Below, piece by piece: positions 6,775 to 14,109 of a stretch of 14,813 nt of DNA. Each line of letters starts with the position of its first letter. Within the stretch, counting starts at the first letter, position 1. The position numbers and the translations under genes are program-made. This DNA comes from JBFMFE01 sp040752295 (GTDB lineage Bacteria; UBP15; UBA6099; JBFMBQ01), in NCBI GenBank assembly GCA_040752295.1, contig JBFMFE010000156.1, positions 1-14,813 of the forward strand, given 5' to 3'. A model generated the notes under the pieces. The model worked only from the letters and a program-made list of their open reading frames with translations. It was not told the DNA's origin and did no database searches.

Positions 6775-7116
6775 ATGATGCTCCACGCCATCGTCAACGA
6801 TTACGAGGACGTACGTGTCGTCACGCTTCTGACCGGCGTGATCAAGTTCAGCAACTACGAAGAGGTCTTCAACAAGGTGAAGAGCTTCATAGGGGACGAC
6901 GCGCACAATATCGTCCTCGACATGGAGAAAGTGGAGTTCATGGACAGCCTCTCGCTGGGGATGCTGGTCCCGCTCCTCCTGTACACGCGGCGGCTTGGCG
7001 GCAACCTCAAGATTGCGAACCCGAACGAAAAAATCAGGAAGCTGTTCGGCATACTACAGCTCGACAAGATAGTTGACGTGTTCGGGTCGGTTGATGAAGC
7101 GGTGAAAAACTTCTGA
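6775..7116 (+). CDS. STAS-domain protein (anti-anti-sigma factor-like)
   Basis: This 113-residue protein is one STAS domain of SpoIIAA/RsbV type. The signature region reads EFMDSLSLGML (residues 54-64). In SpoIIAA/RsbV the motif is D-S-S/T-G-L-G and is phosphorylated by a partner kinase. Here the first Ser is kept, the second position is Leu and the Gly is Ser. ATG 6778 may be the true start, because GGGG at 6768-6771 is better spaced from it than from ATG 6775. Upstream, 6737-6748 can fold as GGGG-GAAA-CCCC, a GNRA-capped hairpin in the probable leader. It is the first gene of a three-gene cluster. No RsbW/SpoIIAB-type kinase is in the window. Confidence 0.85.
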   Translation: MMLHAIVNDYEDVRVVTLLTGVIKFSNYEEVFNKVKSFIGDDAHNIVLDMEKVEFMDSLSLGMLVPLLLYTRRLGGNLKIANPNEKIRKLFGILQLDKIVDVFGSVDEAVKNF

Positions 7117-7125
7117 GGGCGGGAG

Positions 7126-7329
7126 ATGGCGGCGATAGACCTGATTGCCACGGGGTCCTACACCGTTTACATCGCGGCGGGGCTGTACAGGAGCGGGATA
7201 TGGCTCGAGCTGATGAACGCAGCGTTCGAGGCGGCGGACCGCGAGCGTGACCCTCTCGCGGCGAACGGTCCCTGGACGGCGCGCACGAACTCGCTCGAAC
7301 GCTATGCCGTGGTGGACACCTACGCGTGA
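7126..7329 (+). CDS. Small 67-residue protein of unknown function between two STAS genes
   Basis: The frame begins 9 bases after the first STAS stop and ends 10 bases before the second STAS start. GAGGG sits 6 bases before the ATG, and third codon positions are mostly G or C like the neighbours, so it is very likely translated. The N-terminal half is mildly hydrophobic with possible amphipathic helices (about 3-36); the C-terminal half is polar and ends RYAVVDTYA. I do not recognise a family. Its place inside a STAS operon suggests a partner or regulator of the two STAS proteins. Confidence 0.6.
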   Translation: MAAIDLIATGSYTVYIAAGLYRSGIWLELMNAAFEAADRERDPLAANGPWTARTNSLERYAVVDTYA

Positions 7330-7339
7330 GGACGCGCCC

Positions 7340-7735
7340 ATGTCCGCAATGGAACCCTTCCAACTGGAGACGAGCGACTGCGGCGGGATCACGGTCATAC
7401 GCCCGCTCGTGAGGGAGATCACGTACAGGAACTCGAGGGCGTTCTACCAGCACGTGAGGGAACTGGTGTCGGGGCTGGAGCCGTTTCTGGTCGTTCTGGA
7501 CCTGGGGGACGTGGAAGTGGTGGACAGCCGGAGCCTCGGCATACTGGTCGCAATATCCAACCACGCGAGGCAGAAGGGGGGTCGGGTGGCTATAGCCCGC
7601 CCGACGGCGCCGGTGCGCGAGCTGTTCGACCTGTTGAAGTTCGACCAGGTGTTCTCGTTCTTTCCCACGGTCGCCGAGGCTGCGGGGCATCTCTCCGCCG
7701 CGCCGCGACCTGTGGACGCCGGGGGCGGAAGTTGA
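7340..7735 (+). CDS. STAS-domain protein (second paralogue)
   Basis: The 131-residue protein is a second STAS domain with a Pro/Gly-rich tail. The signature reads VVDSRSLGIL (61-70): the first Ser is kept, while the second position, usually Ser/Thr, is Arg, and Gly is replaced by Ser. Both STAS proteins of this operon therefore share the unusual DSxSLG form. I chose ATG 7340 because GAGG lies 8 bases upstream and just overlaps the previous stop; the longer frame back to 7247 would overlap the 67-residue gene. The protein probably acts in a partner-switching pathway, with the 6775-7116 product as an alternative partner. Confidence 0.85.
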   Translation: MSAMEPFQLETSDCGGITVIRPLVREITYRNSRAFYQHVRELVSGLEPFLVVLDLGDVEVVDSRSLGILVAISNHARQKGGRVAIARPTAPVRELFDLLKFDQVFSFFPTVAEAAGHLSAAPRPVDAGGGS

Positions 7736-7846
7736 GCCGCCGCGGGGGCGTGTGCGGGTCCCGGTCTCTTTTCACACGGAGCGCGGCGGTCACCCTGAGC
7801 CGCGCGGCGCGCGCGGCAATTCCGCAACGCGGCGCGCGAATCCTCG

Positions 7847-7875
7847 TTGACTTGACAGAAGCCCAAAACTAAAAT
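7847..7875 (+). promoter_or_regulatory. Sigma-70 type promoter for the TPR gene
   Basis: TTGACT (7847-7852), a 17-base spacer and TAAAAT (7870-7875) predict a start near 7882. This leaves a leader of about 77 bases before ATG 7959 and excludes the TTG codon at 7878 as the start. Confidence 0.6.
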
Positions 7876-7922
7876 TCTTGAGACCCGCGCGCGAAAAGCC
7901 GGCGTTAAACGCCTGCGCGCGG

Positions 7923-7939
7923 GGCGGCGCGGCGCCGCC
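7923..7939 (+). repeat. GC-only hairpin in the TPR-gene leader
   Basis: GGCGGCGC-G-GCGCCGCC is a perfect 8-base inverted repeat around a single base, 20 bases upstream of ATG 7959. In the mRNA the stem would shift slightly to form a loop. It could affect translation of the downstream gene, or may simply reflect the local GC bias. Confidence 0.4.
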
Positions 7940-7958
7940 GGGGCGCATCGCGGGAAAA

Positions 7959-9299
7959 ATGGCAAAGTGCGTTAAATGCGGCAGGGAACTGAAGGAAGGG
8001 GCGACGTTCTGCACGGGCTGCGGAACGCGGCAGGAACCGGCGCGGAAACCGCCGGAACCTGAAAAGCCGCGCGCCCGACACGACGCCGGGAACTGGAAGA
8101 TATTCGGCGCGGTCATCGCGGGCGCGGCGCTCATCTTCGGCTGCTACACTCTGTTCACGCTCTATTCGCAGAGGCGGGCGTGGGACGCTGGACACCACAA
8201 CTACAACTCCGGCAACTACATTGAGTGTTCAAAGAACTTCGCGTTCCTCACCCGCAAGAGGCCGCGGAAAGCCGAGAACTGGGCGATGCTGGGCGAGTGC
8301 CTGCGCTCTGCGGGCAAGCTGGACGACGCCGCCGGCTCGCTCGAAAAGGCGCTGCGCTGGCACGCCGGCTCGACGAGGATACTGACCATACTCGGAAACG
8401 TGAAATACGACCAGAAAGACTACAAAGCCGCCGGGAAACACCTCAAAAAAGTCCTTAAGATTGAAAAGAACAACTACAACGCCAACCGCCTCCTCGGGCT
8501 GACACTCAAGGAAGCGGGCGATACGAAAGCCGCCGTCAGACACCTCGAAAGAGCGCTTCCATTCGCACCCCGCGGGGACGTGATCGGAATATGCTCGCCC
8601 CTGGGCGAACTCTACAACTCGCTGGGAAAACACAAAAAAGCCGCCGAGTTCATCGAGAAAGCCATAACGGCGGAGCCGAACGACTTCGACCTGCGGGTGC
8701 AGGCGGCGGGAATCTACCTGGACGGCGGAAACCTCGAAAAAGCGAGAGAGCACGTCATCGCCGCCCTGAAGAAGAACCCGAAGGACGAAAAGGCGAAGGC
8801 GCTGAGGGCGAAAATAGACGCCGCCATCGAGGAAATCCAGGAGGAAACGTACCTCGAAAACCGCCGCAGGCTCGACGAACGCTACATGGCGCTCTACACC
8901 GAACTGAACGACTTCATCACGAAGCTCAACAAGGAAATGGACAAGATTCTCGGAAAAACCAACCCCGACGTGGAAAGATACCTCAAGGAAAGCGATGAAA
9001 TCGTGCGCGCCTACAGGGAACTGAAGCGCCCGGACCGCTATTACAACATCCACACGCTGTGCATGGCGAACGCGATGAGGCTCAACGAACTCGTCAGGAC
9101 AATCACGGACTTCATACAGACGGGAAAGAAGGGCGACAGGGAACGCCTCGAGGAGCTTTCGAGGACGATCAACATAATCTCTATGGAGAACGAGAAGTTC
9201 TTCGAGATGATTCAGGCTGAAAAGCAGGAAAAAACCCCGGAAGGGGAACGAATCGAAACCGGCGAGGAGAAGGACGCCGGGGAAACACTCTCTCCGTGA
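7959..9299 (+). CDS. Zinc-ribbon, single-pass membrane, TPR-repeat protein
   Basis: The 446-residue protein opens with a zinc ribbon (C4-x2-C7 and C18-x2-C21), then a Pro-rich linker, one membrane helix (about 47-69) and a run of tetratricopeptide-type repeats (about 75-310) with recurring G(N)Y...A...LEKAL patterns. The C-terminal third is charged and helical, probably coiled coil. I chose ATG 7959 rather than the longer form from 7878 because the zinc ribbon starts right after it and the promoter start is near 7882. With a short N-terminal domain before the helix, the TPR part probably faces the outside of the membrane, but topology is uncertain. Function is unknown; such proteins usually scaffold other proteins. 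Confidence 0.8.
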   Translation: MAKCVKCGRELKEGATFCTGCGTRQEPARKPPEPEKPRARHDAGNWKIFGAVIAGAALIFGCYTLFTLYSQRRAWDAGHHNYNSGNYIECSKNFAFLTRKRPRKAENWAMLGECLRSAGKLDDAAGSLEKALRWHAGSTRILTILGNVKYDQKDYKAAGKHLKKVLKIEKNNYNANRLLGLTLKEAGDTKAAVRHLERALPFAPRGDVIGICSPLGELYNSLGKHKKAAEFIEKAITAEPNDFDLRVQAAGIYLDGGNLEKAREHVIAALKKNPKDEKAKALRAKIDAAIEEIQEETYLENRRRLDERYMALYTELNDFITKLNKEMDKILGKTNPDVERYLKESDEIVRAYRELKRPDRYYNIHTLCMANAMRLNELVRTITDFIQTGKKGDRERLEELSRTINIISMENEKFFEMIQAEKQEKTPEGERIETGEEKDAGETLSP

Positions 9300-9322
9300 C
9301 CGGTTACGCTTTTTTTCCGGTC
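9298..9322 (+). terminator. Possible weak hairpin at the end of the TPR gene
   Basis: GACCGG (9298-9303) pairs with CCGGTC (9317-9322) across a 13-base loop that itself contains seven T; the tail after the stem has only three T. The stem overlaps the stop codon. It could slow RNA polymerase but is not a strong intrinsic terminator. Confidence 0.3.
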
Positions 9323-9345
9323 TTTACGTATTCGCCCCGGGCACG

Positions 9346-9354
9346 TGATATAAT
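9346..9354 (+). promoter_or_regulatory. Extended -10 promoter for the kinase/receiver operon
   Basis: TG-A-TATAAT is a perfect extended -10 element. No good -35 box is present at the normal distance, which extended -10 promoters tolerate. The predicted start near 9361 leaves a 45-base leader before GTG 9406. Confidence 0.55.
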
Positions 9355-9405
9355 ACAAGAAAATATCAGGCAACGCAGAGAAATAGACGGGCGGTTCCGT
9401 CGTGC

Positions 9406-11013
9406 GTGAAGGATGAAAACCGCGCTTCAGGCGCGGGTGGAGTGAAGTGCGCCGCGGACATCGCCATGAGCGGGGAAAAGCTTACAGGCGATGAGCTTGC
9501 CGGACGGCTGCGCGAGCTTGAGCGCGAGTTCGAGAGGCTCGGGCTGCGTGGCGGCGGCTGCTCGGGCGAACGACTCCTGATCGAGCCGGAGCAGCTCCTG
9601 GGGCTGTTCGACATACTGGATCAGCCCGTAAACATCGTGGATTTCGAGACGTACGAGGTGCTGTACGCGAACCGGGCGTTCCGGGAGGAATTCGGAGAGG
9701 TCACGGGAAAAACCTGCTACCGGGCGTACCATGCTCGCGAGTCGCCGTGCGATGACTGCCCCAACGAAAAGATATTAAAGGGCAAGGCAGGGCGGGTGTA
9801 CGTGTGCGACTGCTACAACGAGGCGAGCGGCCGGTGGTACCGTTGCGTCACGGGCGCGATACCGTGGGTGAACGGCAGGATGGCGGGATGGCGCGCCAGG
9901 ACGGACGTGACGGCGAGCAAACGGGCGCAGAAAGCCCTCCGCGAGATGAACGAGAGACTGGAGGCGACGCTGAACGCGCTGCCCGACCTGATGTTCGAGG
10001 TGGATTACGATGGGCGGTTCCACGACTACCGCGCGCCCGTCCCGGAGAAACTGTACGCGCCTCCCGACGTTTTCCTCGGAAAAACGGTGGTCGAGGTTCT
10101 GCCTGCGGACGCCGCCGGCGCCATAATGGACGCCGTCTGGCGCGTCGCCGCCACCGGCGAAAAGACGAACGTGTCATACGCGCTGAAGCTGCCCCATGGA
10201 CTGTGCCATTTCGAAGCCACGCTCGCGCCGGTGAGGCGCGCCGGGGGCGGACCAGGTCGAATCATCGCCCTTGTGAGGGACATGACGGAGCGCGTGAGAA
10301 GCGAACGGGCGCTGAACGAAGCCGTCAGGGAGGCGAGATTCTACTTCGACCTCATGTCGCACGACCTGACGAACTTCAACCACGTTATATTAGGGAACCT
10401 GGACCTGCTCGAAAAAAGCCTGGAACCGGACGAAGTCCAGAGAAAGCGCGTGAGCGCGTGCAAGCGCCAGATCGTCAAAAGCGAGACGCTCATCTCGAAC
10501 GTGAGGGCATTCGCCGCGGTGAAGGACATCACCGACGAGTCCCTCGAGCCGGTGGACCTGAACAGATGCGTCGCGGACGCCGCGGCGACGGTGAGAGCGC
10601 TCTATCCGGGAAAGAGAGTGGAGATCGAGTTCGAGGCGTCGGGGGAGAAGTCCGCGATGGGGACGACGCTGCTCGAGTCGGCGCTGGTGAACGTTATGGG
10701 GAACGCGGCGAGACATTCGCCCGGCGAGCGGGCGTGGATCAGTGTCGCCATCGCGGAGGCGGAAGAGGACCCCGGCGGGACCTGGGAGATAAGGATCGAG
10801 GACAGGGGACCCGGCGTGCCGGACGGGATGAAGAAGAAGATATTCGACAGGTACGTGACGGTGGGGGAAGAGAAGGGGACGGGACTCGGGCTTTCGCTCG
10901 CGCGGGCGATAGTGGAAAAGCTGGGCGGGAGGATACGGGTGGAGGACCGCGTGAGGGGCGTTCCGGCGAAGGGAAGCGTTTTCAGGATAACGGTTCCGAG
11001 GGCGCGGGGCTGA
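9406..11013 (+). CDS. Two-PAS sensor histidine kinase
   Basis: The product has 535 residues. After a helical N-terminus come PAS 1 (about 68-170) with a C104 / C115-x2-C118 / C134-x-C136 cysteine set, PAS 2 (about 183-295), a dimerisation helix with the phospho-acceptor H319 in MSHDLTNFNHVILGNL, and an HATPase domain: N-box with N433 (GNAARHS), G1 DRGPG (466-470) and G2 GTGLGLS (491-497). No membrane helix is visible, so it should sense a cytoplasmic signal. The H-box (HDLTNFNH) resembles a type common in archaeal and some anaerobic bacterial kinases. GTG 9406 gives the longest product downstream of the promoter; ATG 9466 is the alternative. The stop overlaps the receiver start (TGATG). Confidence 0.92.
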   Translation: MKDENRASGAGGVKCAADIAMSGEKLTGDELAGRLRELEREFERLGLRGGGCSGERLLIEPEQLLGLFDILDQPVNIVDFETYEVLYANRAFREEFGEVTGKTCYRAYHARESPCDDCPNEKILKGKAGRVYVCDCYNEASGRWYRCVTGAIPWVNGRMAGWRARTDVTASKRAQKALREMNERLEATLNALPDLMFEVDYDGRFHDYRAPVPEKLYAPPDVFLGKTVVEVLPADAAGAIMDAVWRVAATGEKTNVSYALKLPHGLCHFEATLAPVRRAGGGPGRIIALVRDMTERVRSERALNEAVREARFYFDLMSHDLTNFNHVILGNLDLLEKSLEPDEVQRKRVSACKRQIVKSETLISNVRAFAAVKDITDESLEPVDLNRCVADAAATVRALYPGKRVEIEFEASGEKSAMGTTLLESALVNVMGNAARHSPGERAWISVAIAEAEEDPGGTWEIRIEDRGPGVPDGMKKKIFDRYVTVGEEKGTGLGLSLARAIVEKLGGRIRVEDRVRGVPAKGSVFRITVPRARG

Positions 11014-11369
11014 TGCCGAAGAACGTATTCATCGTGGAGGACGAGAATGACGTGGCGGAGCTTTACGCCGAGATCGTGGAGCTGCACGGTCACGTGGTGG
11101 TCGGCACGGCGAGCGACGGCGAGGAGGCGGTGAGGAAATTCGCCCTGTTGACGCGGCGTCCCGATGTCATCATCATGGACTACAGGATACCCCTGAGGAA
11201 CGGCGCGGAGGCGGCGAGGGAGATACTGCGTATTGATCCGGGGGCGAGGTTCATCTTCGCCACCGCGGACAGGAGCGCCGAGAAGGAAGTCACGATGCCC
11301 GGAGTGGTCGCCTTCAAAAAGAAGCCGTTCGACGTTGACAGGCTTGTGAAAAACATCGAGAAGGCGTGA
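11013..11369 (+). CDS. Stand-alone response regulator receiver
   Basis: This 118-residue CheY-like receiver has the acidic pocket E9/D10, the phospho-acceptor D56 (IIMDYRIP), T84 (FATAD) and K104 (KKPF), so it should be phosphorylatable. There is no output domain. The ATG overlaps the kinase stop by one base, indicating translational coupling and that the kinase is its cognate donor. Without an output domain it must act by protein-protein contact or pass the phosphate on to a target outside the window. Confidence 0.93.
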   Translation: MPKNVFIVEDENDVAELYAEIVELHGHVVVGTASDGEEAVRKFALLTRRPDVIIMDYRIPLRNGAEAAREILRIDPGARFIFATADRSAEKEVTMPGVVAFKKKPFDVDRLVKNIEKA

Positions 11370-11475
11370 AAAAGACAGGGGGCGGTGGGCAGGGTGCGGG
11401 TGGCGGGGTACAGGGTTTGAAACAGGCTCTTCTCCAAGATTGATTCCGGTGCAAAAACCATTTTCGGCGCGGTAC

Positions 11476-11545
11476 GCCTGCCTGCCGCGCCGTTTTGTTC
11501 CGCGGCGCAGGCAGGCCTGTCCGCCGTGCCAACGGCGCAGGCAGG
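11476..11545. repeat. Two adjacent CAGGCAGG-type palindromes
   Basis: GCCTGCCTGC (from 11476) pairs with GCAGGCAGGC (ending 11516), with additional pairing inside. Next, CCTG-tc-CGCCG (11516-11526) pairs with CGGCG-CAGG (11533-11541), whose arm also continues in the CAGGCAGG type. These are intergenic palindromic repeats; the first could also stop transcription from the receiver gene, but no T-tract follows. The stretch 11370-11475 shows nothing I can name. Confidence 0.6.
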
Positions 11546-11552
11546 GAGACCG

Positions 11553-11609
11553 CGCCCTACATCTCTCGATAATAAAAATATAAGATTTTATGTGGTTTTT
11601 TGTAGGGCG
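11553..11609. repeat. 9-base inverted repeat around an AT-rich core
   Basis: CGCCCTACA (11553-11561) and TGTAGGGCG (11601-11609) are perfect complements flanking a 39-base AT-rich centre. The form is that of a short non-autonomous element or of terminal repeats, lying between two GC-rich palindrome blocks. Confidence 0.45.
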
Positions 11610-11632
11610 GCCTGCCTGTGCGGTAGCCGTCA

Positions 11633-11747
11633 CCTGTCTGCGTGCCTGTCTGCGTGCGTTCATCTGCCTGCCGCCCTCTGTCTGCCGTGCAGGGCACGGC
11701 ACAGGCAGGCATTGCACAGGCAGGCGTCAGACAGGCACGCAGACAGG
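11633..11747. repeat. Long hairpin with perfect 20-base arms
   Basis: The outer arms 11633-11652 (CCTGTCTGCGTGCCTGTCTG) and 11728-11747 are exact reverse complements. Further CTGCCTG/CAGGCAG pairs lie inside, and GCCGTGC-AGG-GCACGGC caps the centre. The whole 115 bases can fold into one long, nearly continuous stem. It is probably an intergenic palindromic element of the same family as 11476-11545. Confidence 0.7.
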
Positions 11748-11772
11748 AGTCCCAAAATTCAATTTTCATGCT

Positions 11773-11802
11773 CAGACCCCATTCTCCCAGACCCCATTCT
11801 CC
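11773..11802. repeat. Tandem duplication of a 15-mer
   Basis: CAGACCCCATTCTCC occurs twice head to tail (11773-11787 and 11788-11802). AT-rich sequences resembling each other in inverted orientation lie on both sides (near 11754-11766 and 11871-11885), so the block may be part of a small mobile repeat. Confidence 0.65.
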
Positions 11803-11933
11803 ACGGGAGTAGAGTGCATACCCCCATTCCCGTTTTTTCTCGGCTCTTGCCCGGCACTTGATGATCGGGTAAAATTGAAATTCAAGTGGGATCGCAGAAA
11901 TCAACACGCGCCGGAAGGAGGCGGTGATTACCA

Positions 11934-11980
11934 GGCGGCGTGGCCGAAGAGACAGTCTGTAAGGCTGTAACACAGCTTGA
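11934..11980 (+). other. Degenerate tRNA-Tyr-like 5' half
   Basis: GGCGGCG then TGGCCGA looks like an acceptor 5' strand and the start of a D arm. ACAGT (11952-11956), loop CTGTAAG and GCTGT (11964-11968) form a five-pair anticodon stem with anticodon GTA (Tyr). The D arm is too short, and no T arm or matching 3' acceptor strand follows, so it is not a working tRNA. It could be a relic of an integration site, or chance. Confidence 0.2.
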
Positions 11981-12020
11981 GTAGGGAGGGTTCTTGATAC
12001 GCTGAAGTTTTTTTGATATA

Positions 12021-12048
12021 TTGCAGAAATAAGAGGCTCCGATATAAT
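12021..12048 (+). promoter_or_regulatory. Sigma-70 type promoter of the AT-rich gene
   Basis: TTGCAG (12021-12026), a 16-base spacer and TATAAT (12043-12048) predict a start near 12055 and a leader of about 105 bases. Confidence 0.5.
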
Positions 12049-12159
12049 AAAAAACAGGGGATGATTGATTGTCAAAACCCAATGAACGATAATAATGCGA
12101 AAGTATCACAAAACAAATCAGACAGATAAGAGCTTGAACAAGCTTCAGGAGTTAATTTT

Positions 12160-14064
12160 TTGAATTATATCAAGATATGGCTTCTTTCCGGCATGACACT
12201 TGGTGTTTTCATTGGCATTTATATTTCCCATTTGAATCTATTATATATCTCGTTCAAGGATTATTTCTGGGTCATTTTTCTTATTGCTTTGTTATATACA
12301 TTGATGTTCGCTGCATTTGGATTTGTATATGCTGTGTTAAGTTGGATTATGAAACCAATAGTAGGAAAATGGAGACCGAGATTTTTTATTGAGTATGCAT
12401 TTCCTGCGATAACAGCATTATGTTCAATATATTATCTTGAATATTGGTATAGGGATTACAAATTATTACCAAACAAATTAAATCTTCTTGACGGCATAAA
12501 TGAGCACAATGTGCACATTGTTATATTCATTGTTGCCATATTTATTGCATACATAATCAATGAATTTTCGAGAAAAATTGATTCATTAGTAAGACCTTTA
12601 TATCTAAATATCATATTATGCGCAATAGTCTTGGCGAACTTTTTTGCCTGTCGCACATGGTTTAATTATGAATTGAATAAAATGAACAAAGAAAAAAAAC
12701 TGATGCAGATTCAGAATACCGGACTTAAAGTATTTATCATAGGTGTTGATGGCATGACTTGGAAAATTGCACAGCCGCTTCTTGACAACGAAGAGATGCC
12801 TAATTTGCAAAAACTTATAAACAATGGAACCAGAGCAATATTAAGATCTGAAGGAAATATGAACTCACCAATTATGTGGACGAACATCATAACAGGTAAA
12901 GATAGTAGTATGCATGGCATATCAGGTTTTATAACGGAAGCTTTACCATTTTTTCCCAAAATCCATAAACTGCCTCCTTATATCGACTTACGTTTCATGC
13001 TTAATCGACTGGGAATTATAAAAACGGTAACGGTATGTAGCTATAATCGCAAAGTAAAGGCTCTTTGGAACATACTAAGCGATGCCGACAAAACAGTCGG
13101 AGTTGTGGGATGGGGGTTTGCGAGTTGGCCCGCAGAGCAAGTTAATGGCTACATTGTCACCCACGAAATAACACATGTTCGTGAAGCATACAAAAACAAA
13201 AAATTCCGAGAAATACGCTATATCGTTGTTGATGCATATCATCCAAAGTATGGTATAACTTTTCCGTCGAAACTCGTCGAATCATTAGAACCTCTCAGCA
13301 TTGAACCACGAATGGTGAATTCTAGTTCCTTGTTCGACAAAGATGATTTTTCATTGAGAAACGTTGACAAGCTGTCGGAAATAACGGAGGGGGTTGAATC
13401 TTATTTATTTGAGTCTCTTTTTATTATCTTAGCGGAAGATATGACTGCATTCCATATTATGAAGCATATGCAGAATACTCAAAACACCGAATTTTCAGTG
13501 GTTTATTTTCGAATTACCGATGTTGTCGGACATATTTTCTTTCGCTACTTCAAGCCTGAATTGAAATGGAAATTAGAGCCAACACACGAAACCGTTCGAT
13601 TATTCAATCAGACGATAAATAACAGTTATCGACTATTTGATAAATGGTTGGGCAAACTTACCAATAATCTGCCTCCTGATACGGTAGTTATAATATGCTC
13701 CGACCACGGTATGGGACCTTCAATTAAAACTGAATATGAACCTGACGTATCAGGCAGTCATACTATGGATGGATTATTGCTTCTTTCGGGTGGTCCCGTA
13801 CGCAAAAAACATACTATGAAGCAATCCCGTCAATTTGATCTGGCGCCAACTATTCTTTACTTAATGGGACTTCCTGTCGCTAAAGATATGAAAGGAAAAA
13901 TTCTTGAAAACGCCATCGAACCTGAATTCCTGGAAAAATTTCATCCAACTTTCATTGATACTTATGAAACGAAATTTAAATCGAATATTCCACATGTCCC
14001 AAGAAATCAGAATATAGAAAAAATGAGGTTCCGACAATTACGTGAACTAAAGTATTTAGAATAA
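12160..14064 (+). CDS. Membrane alkaline-phosphatase-superfamily phosphodiesterase/nucleotide pyrophosphatase
   Basis: The 634-residue protein begins with about five membrane helices (roughly 5-28, 35-60, 77-95, 117-136 and 147-165). A type I phosphodiesterase/nucleotide pyrophosphatase domain follows, and all its metal and catalytic residues are visible: D197 (GVDGM), nucleophile T241 in SPIMWTNIITGK, D454 and H458 (TDVVGH), D515-H516 (CSDHGMG) and H534 (GSHTMDG). The family hydrolyses phosphodiester or phosphomonoester bonds, often of lipids, glycans or nucleotides; the substrate here is unknown. The start is TTG 12160, backed by AGGAG 8 bases upstream. The gene is far richer in A+T than every neighbour (about one-third G+C by eye) and uses different codons, a strong sign of horizontal transfer. 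It sits alone between repeat-rich and remnant-rich DNA. Confidence 0.9.
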   Translation: MNYIKIWLLSGMTLGVFIGIYISHLNLLYISFKDYFWVIFLIALLYTLMFAAFGFVYAVLSWIMKPIVGKWRPRFFIEYAFPAITALCSIYYLEYWYRDYKLLPNKLNLLDGINEHNVHIVIFIVAIFIAYIINEFSRKIDSLVRPLYLNIILCAIVLANFFACRTWFNYELNKMNKEKKLMQIQNTGLKVFIIGVDGMTWKIAQPLLDNEEMPNLQKLINNGTRAILRSEGNMNSPIMWTNIITGKDSSMHGISGFITEALPFFPKIHKLPPYIDLRFMLNRLGIIKTVTVCSYNRKVKALWNILSDADKTVGVVGWGFASWPAEQVNGYIVTHEITHVREAYKNKKFREIRYIVVDAYHPKYGITFPSKLVESLEPLSIEPRMVNSSSLFDKDDFSLRNVDKLSEITEGVESYLFESLFIILAEDMTAFHIMKHMQNTQNTEFSVVYFRITDVVGHIFFRYFKPELKWKLEPTHETVRLFNQTINNSYRLFDKWLGKLTNNLPPDTVVIICSDHGMGPSIKTEYEPDVSGSHTMDGLLLLSGGPVRKKHTMKQSRQFDLAPTILYLMGLPVAKDMKGKILENAIEPEFLEKFHPTFIDTYETKFKSNIPHVPRNQNIEKMRFRQLRELKYLE

Positions 14065-14109
14065 GCATAGATTATCCTAACCTGGCGTAGCAGTAACCAA
14101 ACAAAAGAA

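Noticed and set aside
8229..9053. 274-residue leftward frame
   Set aside because: It is the reverse-strand shadow of the TPR gene; the repeated V/L/F pattern mirrors its Lys/Glu/Asn codons.
9804..11012. Long upstream part of the frame containing the receiver
   Set aside because: It is an Arg/Gly-rich shadow of the kinase gene; the receiver proper begins at ATG 11013.
10602..11717. 371-residue leftward frame
   Set aside because: It is antisense to the kinase and receiver and runs on into palindromic repeats; no domain signature.
11476..11747. Possible CRISPR array
   Set aside because: Repeats are palindromic, unequal in length and irregularly spaced, with no spacers of uniform size and no cas genes.
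11557..12075. 172-residue leftward frame, and the rightward frames over the same repeats
   Set aside because: They are made of translated repeats (CAGGCAGG palindromes and the tandem 15-mer), with no ribosome site or known motif.
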